From Polytrichum commune (lineage: Eukaryota; Streptophyta; Polytrichopsida; Polytrichales; Polytrichaceae): a DNA stretch of 64,000 bases. Each line of letters begins with the position of its first letter. Position 1 is the first letter of the stretch. This document shows positions 10,005 to 20,821 of this stretch, piece after piece. A program made the translations under genes and the position numbers. The notes below the pieces were generated by a model that was not told the origin of the DNA, did not search any database, and was given only the letters and a program-made list of their open reading frames with translations. Location of the stretch: the NCBI GenBank assembly GCA_950295325.1, contig OX485804.1, positions 2,542,001 through 2,606,000 of the forward strand, read 5' to 3'.

Positions 10005-10168
10005 TCAGAGAATTGGACCATCAATAAGGCGTAGGCTTGTGACAGTGCTAGGACAACAATTAGAGCAGGAGAATGGTGTAAGTTTATGCATTTGATGCTT
10101 TCTCAAAATTGCTGGGAAAAGGAGCCAGTGGTGAAAAAAGTCTCCATATTCATGTGTGCGTGTAAGTC
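10005..10168 (-). CDS. Possible alternative terminal exon of the copy I gene (GLTRTHEYG...)
   Basis: Follows an acceptor TTATGCAG|GACTTACACG and reads, in the phase-1 register used by the exons at 10,938 and 11,503, GLTRTHEYGDFFHHWLLFP and on to a stop about 55 codons later. The copy II counterpart (from about 25,178 downward) keeps the frame until an earlier stop after PFSCS. Its start resembles the other two acceptor-linked exons, so the three may be duplicated exons. No domain is recognised and expression is unproven. Confidence 0.3.
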
Positions 10169-10222
10169 CTGCATAACACCCACCAGATAAAAATATTTCA
10201 GAACACGCCCCTTAGAAGACTA

Positions 10223-10658
10223 CACTGTTTTTGGTATTTAGTGTGACATGCGTAATAATGTCGCTTATCCTATTTTGAGGCATATGCTAGGTTACACTGA
10301 TGACCAACAACTTCATTATTAGTGTCACTCCATGACACTTTGGCGTTTAAGTGCACTTACTAATATCTTGGCTTGAGTATGTTCAATATTGTTATGAGGT
10401 GTATGCCTATGATACATAATGGTCTACAAGTTGCCTAAAGTGTGCACGGATGACACTTGACATTAGTATGCTCAAGAATATCTTCCCCTTGCATATCAAA
10501 CCGCAAAACTATCATCTCAAGTATCCCAATTTGCTACACTAAATGGCATAATATCGTTACTCACGTTGACGAATAGTGTCATACTAGCAATTAACAGATG
10601 TGACGCTTTCAGACCTGTGTGCAAATAGTGTACGTGACACTAAATACCATAAACAGTG
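10223..10658. mobile_element. MITE, 436 bp, CACTG termini, TA flanks
   Basis: Termini CACTGTTTTTGGTATTTAG and CTAAATACCATAAACAGTG are near-perfect inverted repeats that extend about 28 bp. TA lies on both sides (10,221-10,222 and 10,659-10,660). The copy II equivalent is 25,221-25,682. No coding capacity was seen. Confidence 0.6.
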
Positions 10659-10937
10659 TAGCACTCTGATTTGCAAGGTGGTAGAAACAGAGGAAATTTC
10701 CGTGTGTTTTTAAGGTTGGAATCAAACTAATGTCCAATATTAACCTACTCAGTTGCAAGTCGCTGATTTTCAAATTAGACTAAAGGGGACTTATTTGAGA
10801 CAAATTGTTCTTCCAATTATTGACGAAAAGATATGTCATAGAAGAGAAATGGAAATGAAGCAATATTCATTTATCAAATGCTTCAAGAACAAATGATGAG
10901 AGACCTTAGAACCCTCCACCTCGGGCATTTTTCCACC

Positions 10938-11011
10938 TCACGCTCCTGAGAAATCAAGGACAAAAGCATCGAGCATTGCAAGTTCTTCATTATCAAATGG
11001 TGGTGTTACAC
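10938..11011 (-). CDS. Possible terminal exon of the copy I gene (GVTPPFDNEELAMLDAF...)
   Basis: Acceptor TTTTTTTGCAG|GTG, then, entered in phase 1, GVTPPFDNEELAMLDAF, VLDFSGA and a stop: 25 codons. The copy II exon at 25,959-26,032 has the same length, the same frame and near-identical residues (GVALPFDNEELAMLDAF, VLDFPGA), which supports real coding. The short acidic, hydrophobic composition resembles a transcriptional activation tail; this is inference. Confidence 0.4.
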
Positions 11012-11502
11012 CTGCAAAAAAACCCACAAATGTAACCTTTTAAAACCACCAAAATACCCTCTGTGCCTCTCACTTTTCATACACAATGCTTCTATCCATG
11101 AATGTCTAAATTTCGAAATGTCATGCGGCACGTTGTTATTAGTTGAGAGTATTAGTAAATGCTATATGGCACCTTGAATTTTGTAGTTTTTGTCACGTGG
11201 GTTTCATAATCTACCTGCAATGCACAGTAATATTTGATGCAAAAGCATGAGTGGAGATGATTTAGCAATTCGGAATTTCAAGCATGGTCATTTTTAAGCG
11301 AGGAAAAAGATGCACCTTGCCTTGTGCATGTAATGTTAGAATCAAGTTGGGAACTATCATTTTAGAAATCACAATTCAAGGTCGAATTGGGGAGTGATAT
11401 TATAGTTCAATATTTTCTCCTATGCCACTCAAGAGATAACTCAGTGAAGAGGATTGTATATAATCTAAGAGTCGAGCCTTTATGACTTCAGGAGACAAGG
11501 AT

Positions 11503-11612
11503 GATTGCTCAGAATTTTCCACCTCTTGCATCAGGTGGCTCATGGACTTCACATTGAATGGAAGCTTGTATTGTTGTGTCAAGTTCCATGCTTTCATATG
11601 TTGGTGTAACTC
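11503..11612 (-). CDS. Possible terminal exon of the copy I gene (GVTPTYESMELDTT...)
   Basis: Acceptor CTTGTGCAG|GAG, then, in phase 1, GVTPTYESMELDTTIQASI to a stop after GGKF: 37 codons. The copy II exon at 26,533-26,636 keeps the frame (GVTPTYGSTNFDTSIQAFI, ending GGKI). Its beginning and DNA resemble the exon at 10,938-11,011, so one is probably a duplicate of the other. A second frame is also open here in copy I but has an internal stop in copy II, so the phase-1 frame is preferred. Confidence 0.4.
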
Positions 11613-11814
11613 CTGCACAAGAGAGGACACCAAGAGAAAATCAAAGGAAATCCAATTGATTAAAATATTGAACCTGGGATAAGACTAACAAAATAAAATT
11701 CGAACAAAAAATTAAACATTTAAACATTGAAAGTAATGAATAATAAAATAATAAAACAAAGGTAAAACCCAATATTTTTTTGAAAGGCAAACATAGTGTT
11801 CGACAAGGTAGGGT

Positions 11815-12530
11815 TTGAAAATGTTTGAGCGCAATAGAAGGCAACCATTAAAATCAAAAAGAAGAGAAAAAGTAAAGAGAAGATTTATGACTTAGAGAAT
11901 AGGATAGTAACAAATAAGATTAGAATAGAAAAAAAAATTGAAAAAAAATTGAAAAAAAAAATCTGAAAGGCGATCAGCGGTGTTTGAATAGGTAAAAGGG
12001 TTTGAAAAGGCTTGAATGCAATAGAAGGTAACAATCAAAATCAAAAAGAAGAGGGGAAAAAAATAGAGAGAAGAGCTATGACTTAGAGAATAGGATAGGA
12101 ACAAATATAATTAGAATAGAAATAAAATTAGAATCAAATTATTTCTTAAAGTAAGAATAAGAATAAGAATAAGAATAAAATGAAGGTAAATTTTCTTTAA
12201 AAAAAAAGGAAATGAATGGAGTTTAAAAAGGTTTGAATGCAATAGAAGGTAATCATCAAAATCAAAAGGAAGATATAAAACTTAGAAAGAAGAGCTACAA
12301 CTCAGAGAATAGGATAGTAACAAATAAAATGAACTTATTTAAAATTAGAACCTAAAGATAAAAAAGTAACAAAGAATAAAACGAAGGTAAAATTTTACAT
12401 TGATTTTTTTTCTTAAAAGGCAAGTAGAGGTGTTTGGAAAGGTTTGAATGCAAGAGAAGATAACCATCAAATCCAAAAAGAAGAGAGATTAGAAGAAGAG
12501 GAGAAGAGCTACAAATCAGAGAATACAATA
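11815..12530. repeat. Degenerate tandem repeat, ~200-bp purine-rich units, copy I
   Basis: Four units begin near 11,815, 11,995, 12,225 and 12,430. Each carries GTTTGAAAAGGTTTGAATGC, AATAGAAGGTAA, ATCAAAATCAAAAAGAAGAG and AGAGAATAGGATAGTAAC. On the gene strand they form a long pyrimidine-rich tract that would lie in an intron or the 3' region of the neighbouring gene. Copy II has three clear units at about 26,845-27,400. ORFs through it are low-complexity artefacts. Confidence 0.7.
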
Positions 12531-12760
12531 GTAAATAATGTTGCCCAAATGTAAGTCCAATAAATTTTAAAGAAGAAGCAAGTGAAAAGATTTAAAATAA
12601 ATTTAAAATAAATAAATAAATAACCCAAAGGAAAATAGTAAATTTGGAAAAGGGGGAAAAACTACTAATAGAATATTCATACCCATACAGGCCGAGCTCT
12701 TGGAGGGCATCTGGAGTTGCCCTCTTCACCCGTGGTCCAAGTAAATCCTGGTCGTGACAG

Positions 12761-14176
12761 TTAAGTACTTCTATGTCCACACATCATAAGACTAATACTA
12801 ATAAGAATAAGTCCATGGCAGCTCGAAGTGCTTCCGAAGGGCTCCTCCTTCAACGTCTTAAGTGCCAGCTGGCCTGCAGCATCAACGGACAGGCGTCAGC
12901 ACACATCAACAGTCCTCACACCTGCCTCCATGTGCTCGCCTCGCAACATTCCCGGCATAACCAGGGAACTTTTCCTGTCAACATCGGCCGACAACGAAAA
13001 CAAAAAGGTCCCACCATTTCAAAAAAAAAAAACACATGTATATAACAGCCCTTGCCAAGCTCTCTTACTCTTTGGCTCTCCTTCAGGAACATGCACACCA
13101 TCTCGTACCTTGAGTTGCACATCTCTGTTCTTCATCACTGCACATACGCAACACTCGCCCCAACTCTGCCATTTCTTCCTCATGTTCAATGACCAACTTC
13201 TGATGTCTACGTCCCTTGGCCACAATCAGGCGCCCAACAAACTCGGCGAGCTACAGCGCAGAGAAAATTACTCCGGTTACTTCAACACATAACCATCCAG
13301 AAATGCACACAAGAAGGGAGTGACAAAACCCACTTCACTGGAAAGTCCTCAAATTGACAATCGAATCGGCAGGAGAACTCCTAATCTCCAAATTCTTGCA
13401 AAAAGTAAACACGTACATGTCTCGGATCAACTCCTGCCTGCGTTTGCCTAGGAGGATTTTGAGGATCCTGCACAAGTACTGCACCTCGAACGCCACAGGC
13501 AAAGCAAACAGAGCTGGATTCCGGTGCATCTGGTGGCATCGGTGGCTCCTCCGTCTTCCCGCGGTCGCGGTCGAGACGGTGGACCGAATCTGCAAGGAGG
13601 AATTCAACCTGCCAAAATGAGAGTGGAAAGACCGGGACTCGTCTCGTTCTGCTTGTCTTGTTCTATCAACGTGATGTTGTATGCAAATCTCCGGCGTCAA
13701 CATGAACCCGACATTGTTAACCCTTACAAAAAAAATTTACAAAGAAACCCTAAACCAGCCATTTCTTCAAGCATATCAACACTTCACCGTATATGGACCT
13801 CTGGTCTCCTCTGTACACCAAACGAAAAAAATAAAATAAGCACTGCCCTAATCGTACCTTCGGGGACCTCGGCGGCAGTGGACTTGTTTACTCCAGCCTC
13901 CTGCTGCAAACAATCTGTCTCTGACTCCAGCGCCTGCAGCACAACCTGTTTGAATTCCGCGCTACGAAATTCGTCAAGAAGGCCAGGAACATTGGGATGA
14001 TCGTCACCGAGAGCCTTGAAGCCAGCAACGTAGAGATCGATTTTCTCAACAATCCTCTTAGCCGAGTTCAAATCATCCACAGTCATCCACATCGTCTTCC
14101 TTCCAGGTAGTCGCATGTTCACAACAAATTTGTGGCCTCGGGGTATGATGCCCCTCCGATCCTCGTCTACGTCCAT
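12761..14176 (-). CDS. Four-exon nuclear-protein-like gene, copy I (possible degenerate AP2/ERF fold)
   Basis: Exons 14,176-13,858, 13,589-13,417, 13,250-13,109 and 12,873-12,761 join with consistent phases (1, 0, 1) at GT-AG sites: GAAG|GTACGA, CTTGCAG, CAT|GTACGT, GCTGTAG, CAAG|GTACGA, GCTGCAG. The product is 248 aa. Exon 1 starts MDVDEDRRGII and contains LPGRKTMWMTVDDL then AKRIVEKIDLYVAGFKAL. The spacing resembles a degenerate AP2/ERF domain (RG, W, then an amphipathic helix), but that is a weak impression. Exon 2 is Pro-rich with a CFAC pair. Exon 3 is charged and helical (HEEEMAELGRVLRM) and may form a coiled coil. In exon 4 a 23-bp net loss relative to copy II shifts the frame and gives an early stop; the sequence DLLGPRVKRATPDALQEL follows out of frame. 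The start is the first ATG after the conserved leader. Function is not assigned. Confidence 0.55.
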
Positions 14177-14452
14177 TCTGGTATTCTCTCTGGGGCCGGA
14201 ATGCTAGAAATTTTTTCAAAACATGTACATCTGCTACGCAAGAAGGCGACGGAGACAAGAGAAAGGAAATTCATCGAGGAGGTTGGGGTTATGGGTAGGC
14301 GCTCCCCGAAGCGAAGATTGCTGCAGACATGTCTGCACAACTCCACACTCGGGTGTCTGTTGCCTGCACTCGCATCACTTCCCACCGACAAGTTCACACG
14401 ACGTAGGATTCTAAGGGTCCCAGCCAAGTAAAACTCGACACGTCGGATTTCG

Positions 14453-14461
14453 ATTATACAA
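14453..14461 (-). promoter_or_regulatory. Possible TATA box, copy I gene
   Basis: On the minus strand CTTGTATAATCG lies about 280 bp upstream of the ATG at 14,176. The same sequence is kept at 29,388-29,396 in copy II. The interval to the ATG is well conserved and looks like a leader. No other promoter element was identified. Confidence 0.3.
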
Positions 14462-14519
14462 GGATAATCCCCACCGCTTTTGCTGAGCAAGAGGTCGCTG
14501 TGACTCGTTCGTAAGGTAA

Positions 14520-16350
14520 ACGAGGACGAGTTAATTAATTAGGTGAAGCAAGGTGAGCGTGAAGGGTGGTGCGGAAATTAAGTTGAAGGAAGTAGGCCTA
14601 ATTCGGTTACTCCTCTTGAAGGGATACCTATATTTGAATGGTATCAATATGCTTAAGTTGTGGATCTAAGGATGGACACCCAAAACATACAAGTTGTGTT
14701 AAAGAGACATTAGACTATGTGCTCAATATTATAGGGTTCTAGGATCAATAGTCAATATAACTGGGCGGACCTATATGATTATTTAATAAGAGAGAAAAGT
14801 TTGAACACTTTGATAATGAATAAGAACCTCAAATGAGCTCTAAAAATTATGGGGGTAATTATGGGTGTGATTTGAATATGCTAGTCATCTTGTACCCATT
14901 GTGACTTTTCTAAATTTAAAGTGTCCATTTAAGACCCACTTACTCTAGGTCTAGTACGTCAACAACACCTTCTTTCATTTTCACTGGAACCAACAATAAT
15001 CCGTAAATGGACAAGCCCAATTTTGGGTCAAATGGCCACATTTGAGTCTCCCCTTGACCAATGTTTATATGTCTTTTCCTTGGTGTTTGATTTGGAGTTC
15101 AAGTCTTGGGGGGGGGGTCACTAGCGAAAATCATAGAAACAACATGCCATAAAAAAAATAGGGTCTAATATATACATTTTAAATAAAATTTGCAAAAAAA
15201 ACATACATATAATACACGGGATTTTAAAATAATGAAACATGTTTGCATGTAAAATACCATGGCATATAATGGCCTCTTTTATCTAGTCAATACATGTAAA
15301 ATAGCGTGGAAACAATTACTAGGGGTAGCAAGTCTAAGGTAGGGTCTGTACTAGTTGATGAAAAGAGGTAAATTTTTTTGCTGAAAAATCTTGGATGGAT
15401 GACTTTGCAAGCTAGCTAGCTTGAACAATACTGAACCAACATATCCAATGTGGAGTTAATGTTCTCTACCTACGTGCCAGGAGGGAAAATTTCAACACGT
15501 TGTTTGAATTGCAATCTTTTTTCTAATTTCTTTGGCAGTATAAGTAAAATAGGGTTTTTTAGATGATTCCCTAAAAATTTATAATTACTGATAAGGTGTA
15601 TCAAAATACAAGCATTTATTTTGGAAAATACCATCCTTATAATCTTTTCTACAAGGTAAATAGCCCCCTGATAAATAAATCTTGAGTGCATGTGTATGCA
15701 TTAATATAAGAGGGAGTGACCCCCCCCCCCCAAGGTTCATACATATTGAAATCCAATCATATTGAATCAACCATTTAACCATACATATTGAACCATTTAA
15801 CCATTTAACCATATTGAATATTTAACCATACATATTGAAATCCAATCATCTAATTAATCAATCTCATAATTCTAGGTTAATCCAAACCATATTTTTGTCA
15901 AGTGGAGTGTACTTAGTGCAAGGACAATGATGTAGTCATGTTATATTGATAATTATGTGGTGTAAATGGTGGACAATCGAGGAGGAGGGACCATAAGTGA
16001 GGGACTTGGGGTTGCACTCAATGATAGATCATCAGAATTATAACATGATTGAGTGCTTTTGATCCCCTATTTGAGGTCTGCTATTAATATGGAAAAATTA
16101 AGTAGTTCATAATCCTTGTGCAACTTCTATGATGTGATAGAAGATCATTATATCTTTTAAGTGTTGTAAATTTTATCCTACAAATTTTCAAAGAAAAAAA
16201 TGAGACATTTCGATTCAAACATTCATGCAAGTTTCAACTAGGAAACATGTGGAGGGGGTTGGATGCATGTTTTAAATTTTAAATGATATTTTATATCATA
16301 TCATTATATAAATTCTTGATCATGTGAACACCAATGAATAGGGTGAACCG
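14520..16350. repeat. Segmental duplication block C, copy I (first part)
   Basis: Matches 29,455-31,712 in copy II, which has an added 498-bp element. Between about 14,590 and 14,960 there is older similarity to 640-960 of block A (CCTAATTCGGTTACT, GATACCTATATTTGA, GGACACC). Near 15,745-15,840 copy I has several AACCATACATATTGAA units where copy II has one, so a small minisatellite has expanded. No gene was found. Confidence 0.75.
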
Positions 16351-16357
16351 ACCACTA

Positions 16358-16677
16358 CACTAAATATCCCTATTAGTGTGGGTGGAATATTGGTGTGGAA
16401 TTAACGTGGGCCCAAGACCTAAAGTCTTCCCCCAAGCCTTCAATAAGACTTCCCACCAACACATTCTATATTAGTTACAAGACAAAAGTGGCAAAAAATA
16501 GAATAATCATCCACACTAATTTTCTTGGAAAAAAATTACTATGGTTCACACTAATTCTCAACCAGAAATTGAGTGTGTGATGAAAGTTCATGTGGCCCAC
16601 ATTAATTCTCATGATTATAAAACTTAGTGTGGGCTCAAGGAAATTACTATGGCCCGCATGAATAGGATTATTTAGTG
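16358..16677. mobile_element. MITE, 320 bp, CACTAAAT termini, TA flanks
   Basis: Left end CACTAAATATCCCTATTAG and right end AATAGGATTATTTAGTG are inverted repeats; TA flanks both sides. Interior phrases such as GTGTGGGCTC and ATTACTATGG(C)CC(C/A)CA are also seen in other non-coding parts of the window. Copy II holds the same element at 31,720-32,042, with one terminal mutation. Confidence 0.55.
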
Positions 16678-16680
16678 TAG

Positions 16681-17432
16681 TTACAGTTGCATTGGTTGAG
16701 TTTGAGAAATTACCGCTTCAAATTCGAGACTTCAAAAATTGCCAATCCATTTAGCGGAATTTACAGAACATACGGAATAGTCCACAGTTTAAGAAAGGAA
16801 AACCAAGAGATGTCAACATGTAACCGGTCGGCCTTCGAAAGCACTAGGATCTGGACTGATTATGCCCCAAAATCTCCAGAAACACTGGCAGACACCATAG
16901 TAACATGCATGCTTATATATAACAAGTCATTATGCCAGTGCTCCAAAGTTGAGGGGGGTGAAGTTAAGGTACCATTCCCTCATGCAATTGTGGGCGACAC
17001 TTTTCACCTCCAACTCAACTTAGAACATGTGGTGGTGGTGCTGCTACTGCAGCTTGGGTGAATAATAATTAAGGTTCGATAAATTCAATTGCAGGGCTAC
17101 AACACCCCCGGCCCTGCATTGTCCATCACTCAGAGTCAAGGGCCATAAAAGGCGGTGGTTCTAGCTAGACCTGGTGCAAATCCACTAAGTTAGTGCCTGC
17201 AGTCAAAACGGATCGAGGGAGCACAACTAACTTACTTCTTAATTATAACTTAACCCTAAACGATGTGTGGAAAAGACATCCATGTAAAGCCCACGAGGTC
17301 AGACAGGTTTAATCTTGAAAGTGATCTTCTCACAACCCATAAATGGCAGCATGCAGGAGTCTGCTGATGAAAACTCCACCACCGTAAGTACTTACACCAG
17401 GTGGAATATTAATGCTTACTCACTCACTTCTT
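16681..17432. repeat. Duplicated non-genic segment with dispersed repeat R5
   Basis: Matches 32,044-32,524 and 33,538-33,800 in copy II, which is split by a 993-bp element. About 16,690-16,895 also resembles 61,325-61,510 (GATGTCAACATGTAACCGG is identical), so R5 is dispersed. An ORF from 16,687 is partly kept in copy II but diverges at both ends and has no recognisable domain. Confidence 0.55.
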
Positions 17433-18360
17433 GGAGCAGCCGAAAGTCGGTCGGAGTTCTCGGCAGAAAATTGTTTGACTCGCAGATGCTGCATTTACAG
17501 CCAAGCAGATGCATGGTAATGTGTGTGTGTGAGTATATATATATAGACACACCTTTGTGTCATCTATCCTTATCCAGTAAAAGGGAAAAAGAAAGAAAAG
17601 AAACACCGGTGTTCATGCACCGACATCACTGTGAGCCTGTTCTCCTTGGTTTAATCATGGTTGACCATTAAACAAGGTCCAATAAAATTTCGTGATGTGG
17701 CCCTAATAGCAAACCAAATTTCTCTTAACATGAGAGAGATGAAGACATATTAACTTGTGAGGCAGATGGTGCTGAAACAATCACTTAAAGCGGGCTAGGC
17801 AAAGATTATTGGTTAAACAAGGATTGAATTGTTCTTGTTAGCAATTGACAAGGGATCCAACGCACCAAAACATGTCTTGTTTGAATTCCAAGTGAAAAAG
17901 TTACAAGGGTTCAAAAGTTTTATTGGTAGATGCCCCCAAGAGGTGCACTCTTCATAGGAAACCTAAATGACGTGCATGGGTGGCTATGAAATTAAACCCC
18001 CTGTATACGAGAAGCCTATAGAGAAAAACAAGTGTATACATACTAACGGTGGGTTAGAAAATGGACTCAGATATTTATTTATACTAAGCTTTACAATGTG
18101 ATGGGATAAATGCCTCCACTACATATACAAAATATAAATCTCAAATTAAATAAGCATTTATTACATATGAAATCCGCTTTCACCACCCAAGAGAAAATCA
18201 TTGAACATTTTTCCATCCATAGCGTGTAACTCAATGTTTGCATCAAGCAAACAAAGACAAGAGAACAATAACTTAGCCACAATCCATAAGAAAAACCGAT
18301 GAGTGCTCCAAGAACCTCCAATTTGTACAAACCTAGAACCCACATGCAAACCCCTAAACA
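17433..18360. repeat. Copy I-specific segment with dispersed repeat R3
   Basis: About 17,930-18,350 resembles 51,500-51,950, sharing GGAAACCTAAATGACGTGCA, GATAAATGCCTCCACT and TAGC(G/A)TGTAACTCAA. Copy II lacks all of 17,433 to about 19,345. The segment includes a (TG)n/(TA)n stretch near 17,520. No gene was identified. Confidence 0.5.
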
Positions 18361-18505
18361 TAGTAATTATGAAACGTCACATTCACATGTGACATTTTTT
18401 TTCTCCAAGGCCAACTCAGTTTCTACTAGTCTTGTGGAGTGCACTTGAACTTTGGAAAAAGATGTAGTTGGCAATAACTTGTGAAGTTGGAAAAAGCTAC
18501 ATTGT

Positions 18506-19158
18506 TTTGTCTAATTAGTGTGGATGGGAAATACATGTGGGCTGGAAATTAGTGTGGCCCACATTAGTTTTTGAGTACTTGCCTTGGTTAAGATCATTTT
18601 GGATGAAATTTGTACTACCATCCCAAACACTTCATCCATATATGTTAGGGTTCTTTGTGGTGTGCCATCGGACAAAAATTAGGTTTGAGCACAAACATGA
18701 TTTGAGCACAAATTGTAATGTCCTACTTTTCTTTGTTGCCAAGCTTAGCGGAGGAGGAGCCACTTTACACCAACTTAAGTAAGTAGGTATCTATGTTAGC
18801 GTTGTACTTTTGGACTTCAACTCATCTTTATTGTTAGGTTGCATTCGTAATTTTGGTCTTTGATAGATACGCATGTCAATTATTGGGGTGTCCGTTGGGA
18901 TGCCTTAAGTTACTTGATTTTGGTTATCAACATTGCTCATCTTTGATTTTCCAACATTTCCTTGCAAAATTTGTACATGTTCAATCAAGGATAGTTGCAA
19001 AATACATTTGGATGAGAATTTGTATTTTGTATCAAAATATGTAAACAAAAAAGCCCACGCTAATTTCTCACACTAGATATTACGGTGGGCCACTTCAAAT
19101 TATTAAAAAAAAAATGTGGGTAATTCAAAATTAGTGTGGATTACACTAATTAGACAAA
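18506..19158. mobile_element. Candidate inverted-repeat element, 653 bp
   Basis: The ends are an exact 16-bp inverted repeat, TTTGTCTAATTAGTGT and its complement. The R3 relative at 51,500-52,100 runs from the equivalent of about 18,350 to about 19,280 without this DNA, which supports an insertion. Target duplication is not clear. No protein was recognised. Confidence 0.4.
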
Positions 19159-19279
19159 TACACTGAACCTCCAATGGCCAATTCAAGCCGGCCTTCCTTG
19201 TATTGGAGAAAACGGCATATGTGACATTTTTATGAGCCAAGTGACGTTGTCTCGAATACCATGTTCCAACAAGAATGGA

Positions 19280-19634
19280 CAATGTAGTCATTGAGGACTA
19301 TTTCCATATGACAACAACGAAAGAAAACTTGAATTGGATGAAACTAACACGTCTATTGTCAACTTTTCTCTATACCCTACGGCCCCCTTTTGTACATCTA
19401 CCTCAACATTCCAAATACCATAGGTTGATAGCCGGTCTGATACAATTGCGTCGAGTTAGTTAAAGTGCCAAAAGTTGGATCAACACTTCCAAACAATACA
19501 TTTGAAAATCTCAACACTTTTCCTATGACTTTCTCACAATTCCAATTGGTTCACATAACCCCAATCAACATGTTTGAGGTGTCCACATCACACATTGTAT
19601 TGTTTGTACGTTTAAGTATATAACTCCTCCCCAT
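19280..19634. repeat. R3 continuation, duplicated in copy II
   Basis: About 19,345-19,634 matches 33,815-34,105, and 19,280-19,400 resembles 51,975-52,095 (GAAACTAACACGTCTATTG). The match to copy II stops exactly at CTCCTCCCCATG, where an element terminus begins in copy I. Confidence 0.55.
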
Positions 19635-19672
19635 GGCCAGGGATTCGTGGCACTCAAGTAAAGTCATCCGGT
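19635..19672. mobile_element. One terminus of a Mutator-like MITE (family of 49,866)
   Basis: GGCCAGGGATTCGTGGCACT and CAAGTAAAGTCATCC match the terminal inverted repeat of the complete element at 49,866-50,113. No opposite end was found downstream, so this is a truncated copy. Confidence 0.55.
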
Positions 19673-20399
19673 AACCAAAATCGGATGAGTCCATCAAGCA
19701 GCTCAGATGGAGCTTACTTTAGTGAAACGCCTCCGAGTTGGCATGTAAGACCTATTTTCTCCCTCATAGCTATTGTGAATTACTAGCTATTTTGTAAATA
19801 TCAATTAGTTGGCAAGGGGCAATGATGTGGCCTTGGATGCTCTAAGCCTATTTTCTAACCTCCCATGAGTTGTTTCCAAGGCCATTATGTGGCTTTGAAT
19901 TCCACATGGTTATTTTGATAAATATTACAAGATATCAATGTGTGCAATATATAATTATGACGTGTTGTCATAGACTCTTTTTTTGTTTGTTCACAATTCA
20001 TTTATTTTGCACGGGTGTGATTGCTCAAATATTTGTAATATGTCAAAATAATATATATCACCTTATGGTAAATTGGTGAACCAAAAAATCAATTCAATAT
20101 AATAATAATAATAACATGAAATTTATTTGAAAATAATTAGTATACACTATGTGATTTTAAGATAATACAATATATGATGACGATAAAATATTACAATAAT
20201 TCATATAGACTATAGTTAGAAACTTATGATAATATGAGTATACCCCATTCATAACATTGTCTCACAAGTCTAATTCCAAATAACATACCATTTATTTATA
20301 CCTCATAATACATTACCTAAAATTAAAATTGATTTTTATATAATAATTGTTTATATTTTATATTATATCTTCATTGTTTTATTTTGGTTATCTCATGAA
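19673..20399. other. AT-rich non-genic interval
   Basis: No conserved frame, RNA gene or clear repeat was seen. The second half is strongly AT-rich with ATAATA runs near 20,100. Confidence 0.4.
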
Positions 20400-20790
20400 C
20401 ACTTGCACTAATCTATCATTAGAATGGAAAAGATAATTTTAAATAATAAGTCACAAAATTATAATTTCAATATTAATGAGGATTTTTTAATGTTTCTAAC
20501 CTCCAAATTAATTACGTGCTTCATTGATGGTTTCACTTGCGAAATGAAATCCCAATCAATTGCTTATTTACTAATTGGAAGTGCACATATATATATATTG
20601 GATTTTAGACCTTGAAGGTGAAGTGCACTCAATATGGGATTTGTAGTCAAGTGGCCTTCAAAAATGCAAGGGCAATGTTTTTTTCGAAGTTGGGCGGGAT
20701 GGGCAACATATTTCGGTCGGGTTCAAAAAAACATTTAGAGGGTTTCCCCAACCCGGATTTGTCACCCCGAAATTTTGTGAGGGAGTATTT
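20400..20790. repeat. Dispersed repeat R1, copy 2, at the copy I/copy II border
   Basis: Resembles 8,950-9,330 and 33,220-33,440 more than the exact duplicate at 23,950. Block A sequence starts about 30 bp after its end (20,822), so the repeat sits at the junction between the two large copies. Confidence 0.5.
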
Positions 20791-20821
20791 AATGTCCACC
20801 CATATTAAGAACACTTTATAC

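Noticed and set aside
13335-13703. 122-aa minus-strand ORF overlapping exon 2
   Set aside because: It runs through an intron and a different frame; copy II has a stop in it, while the spliced model keeps phase across four exons in both copies.
13524-14000. 158-aa plus-strand ORF antisense to the gene
   Set aside because: Frame is not kept in copy II (137 aa, different end) and no splice or start context supports it.
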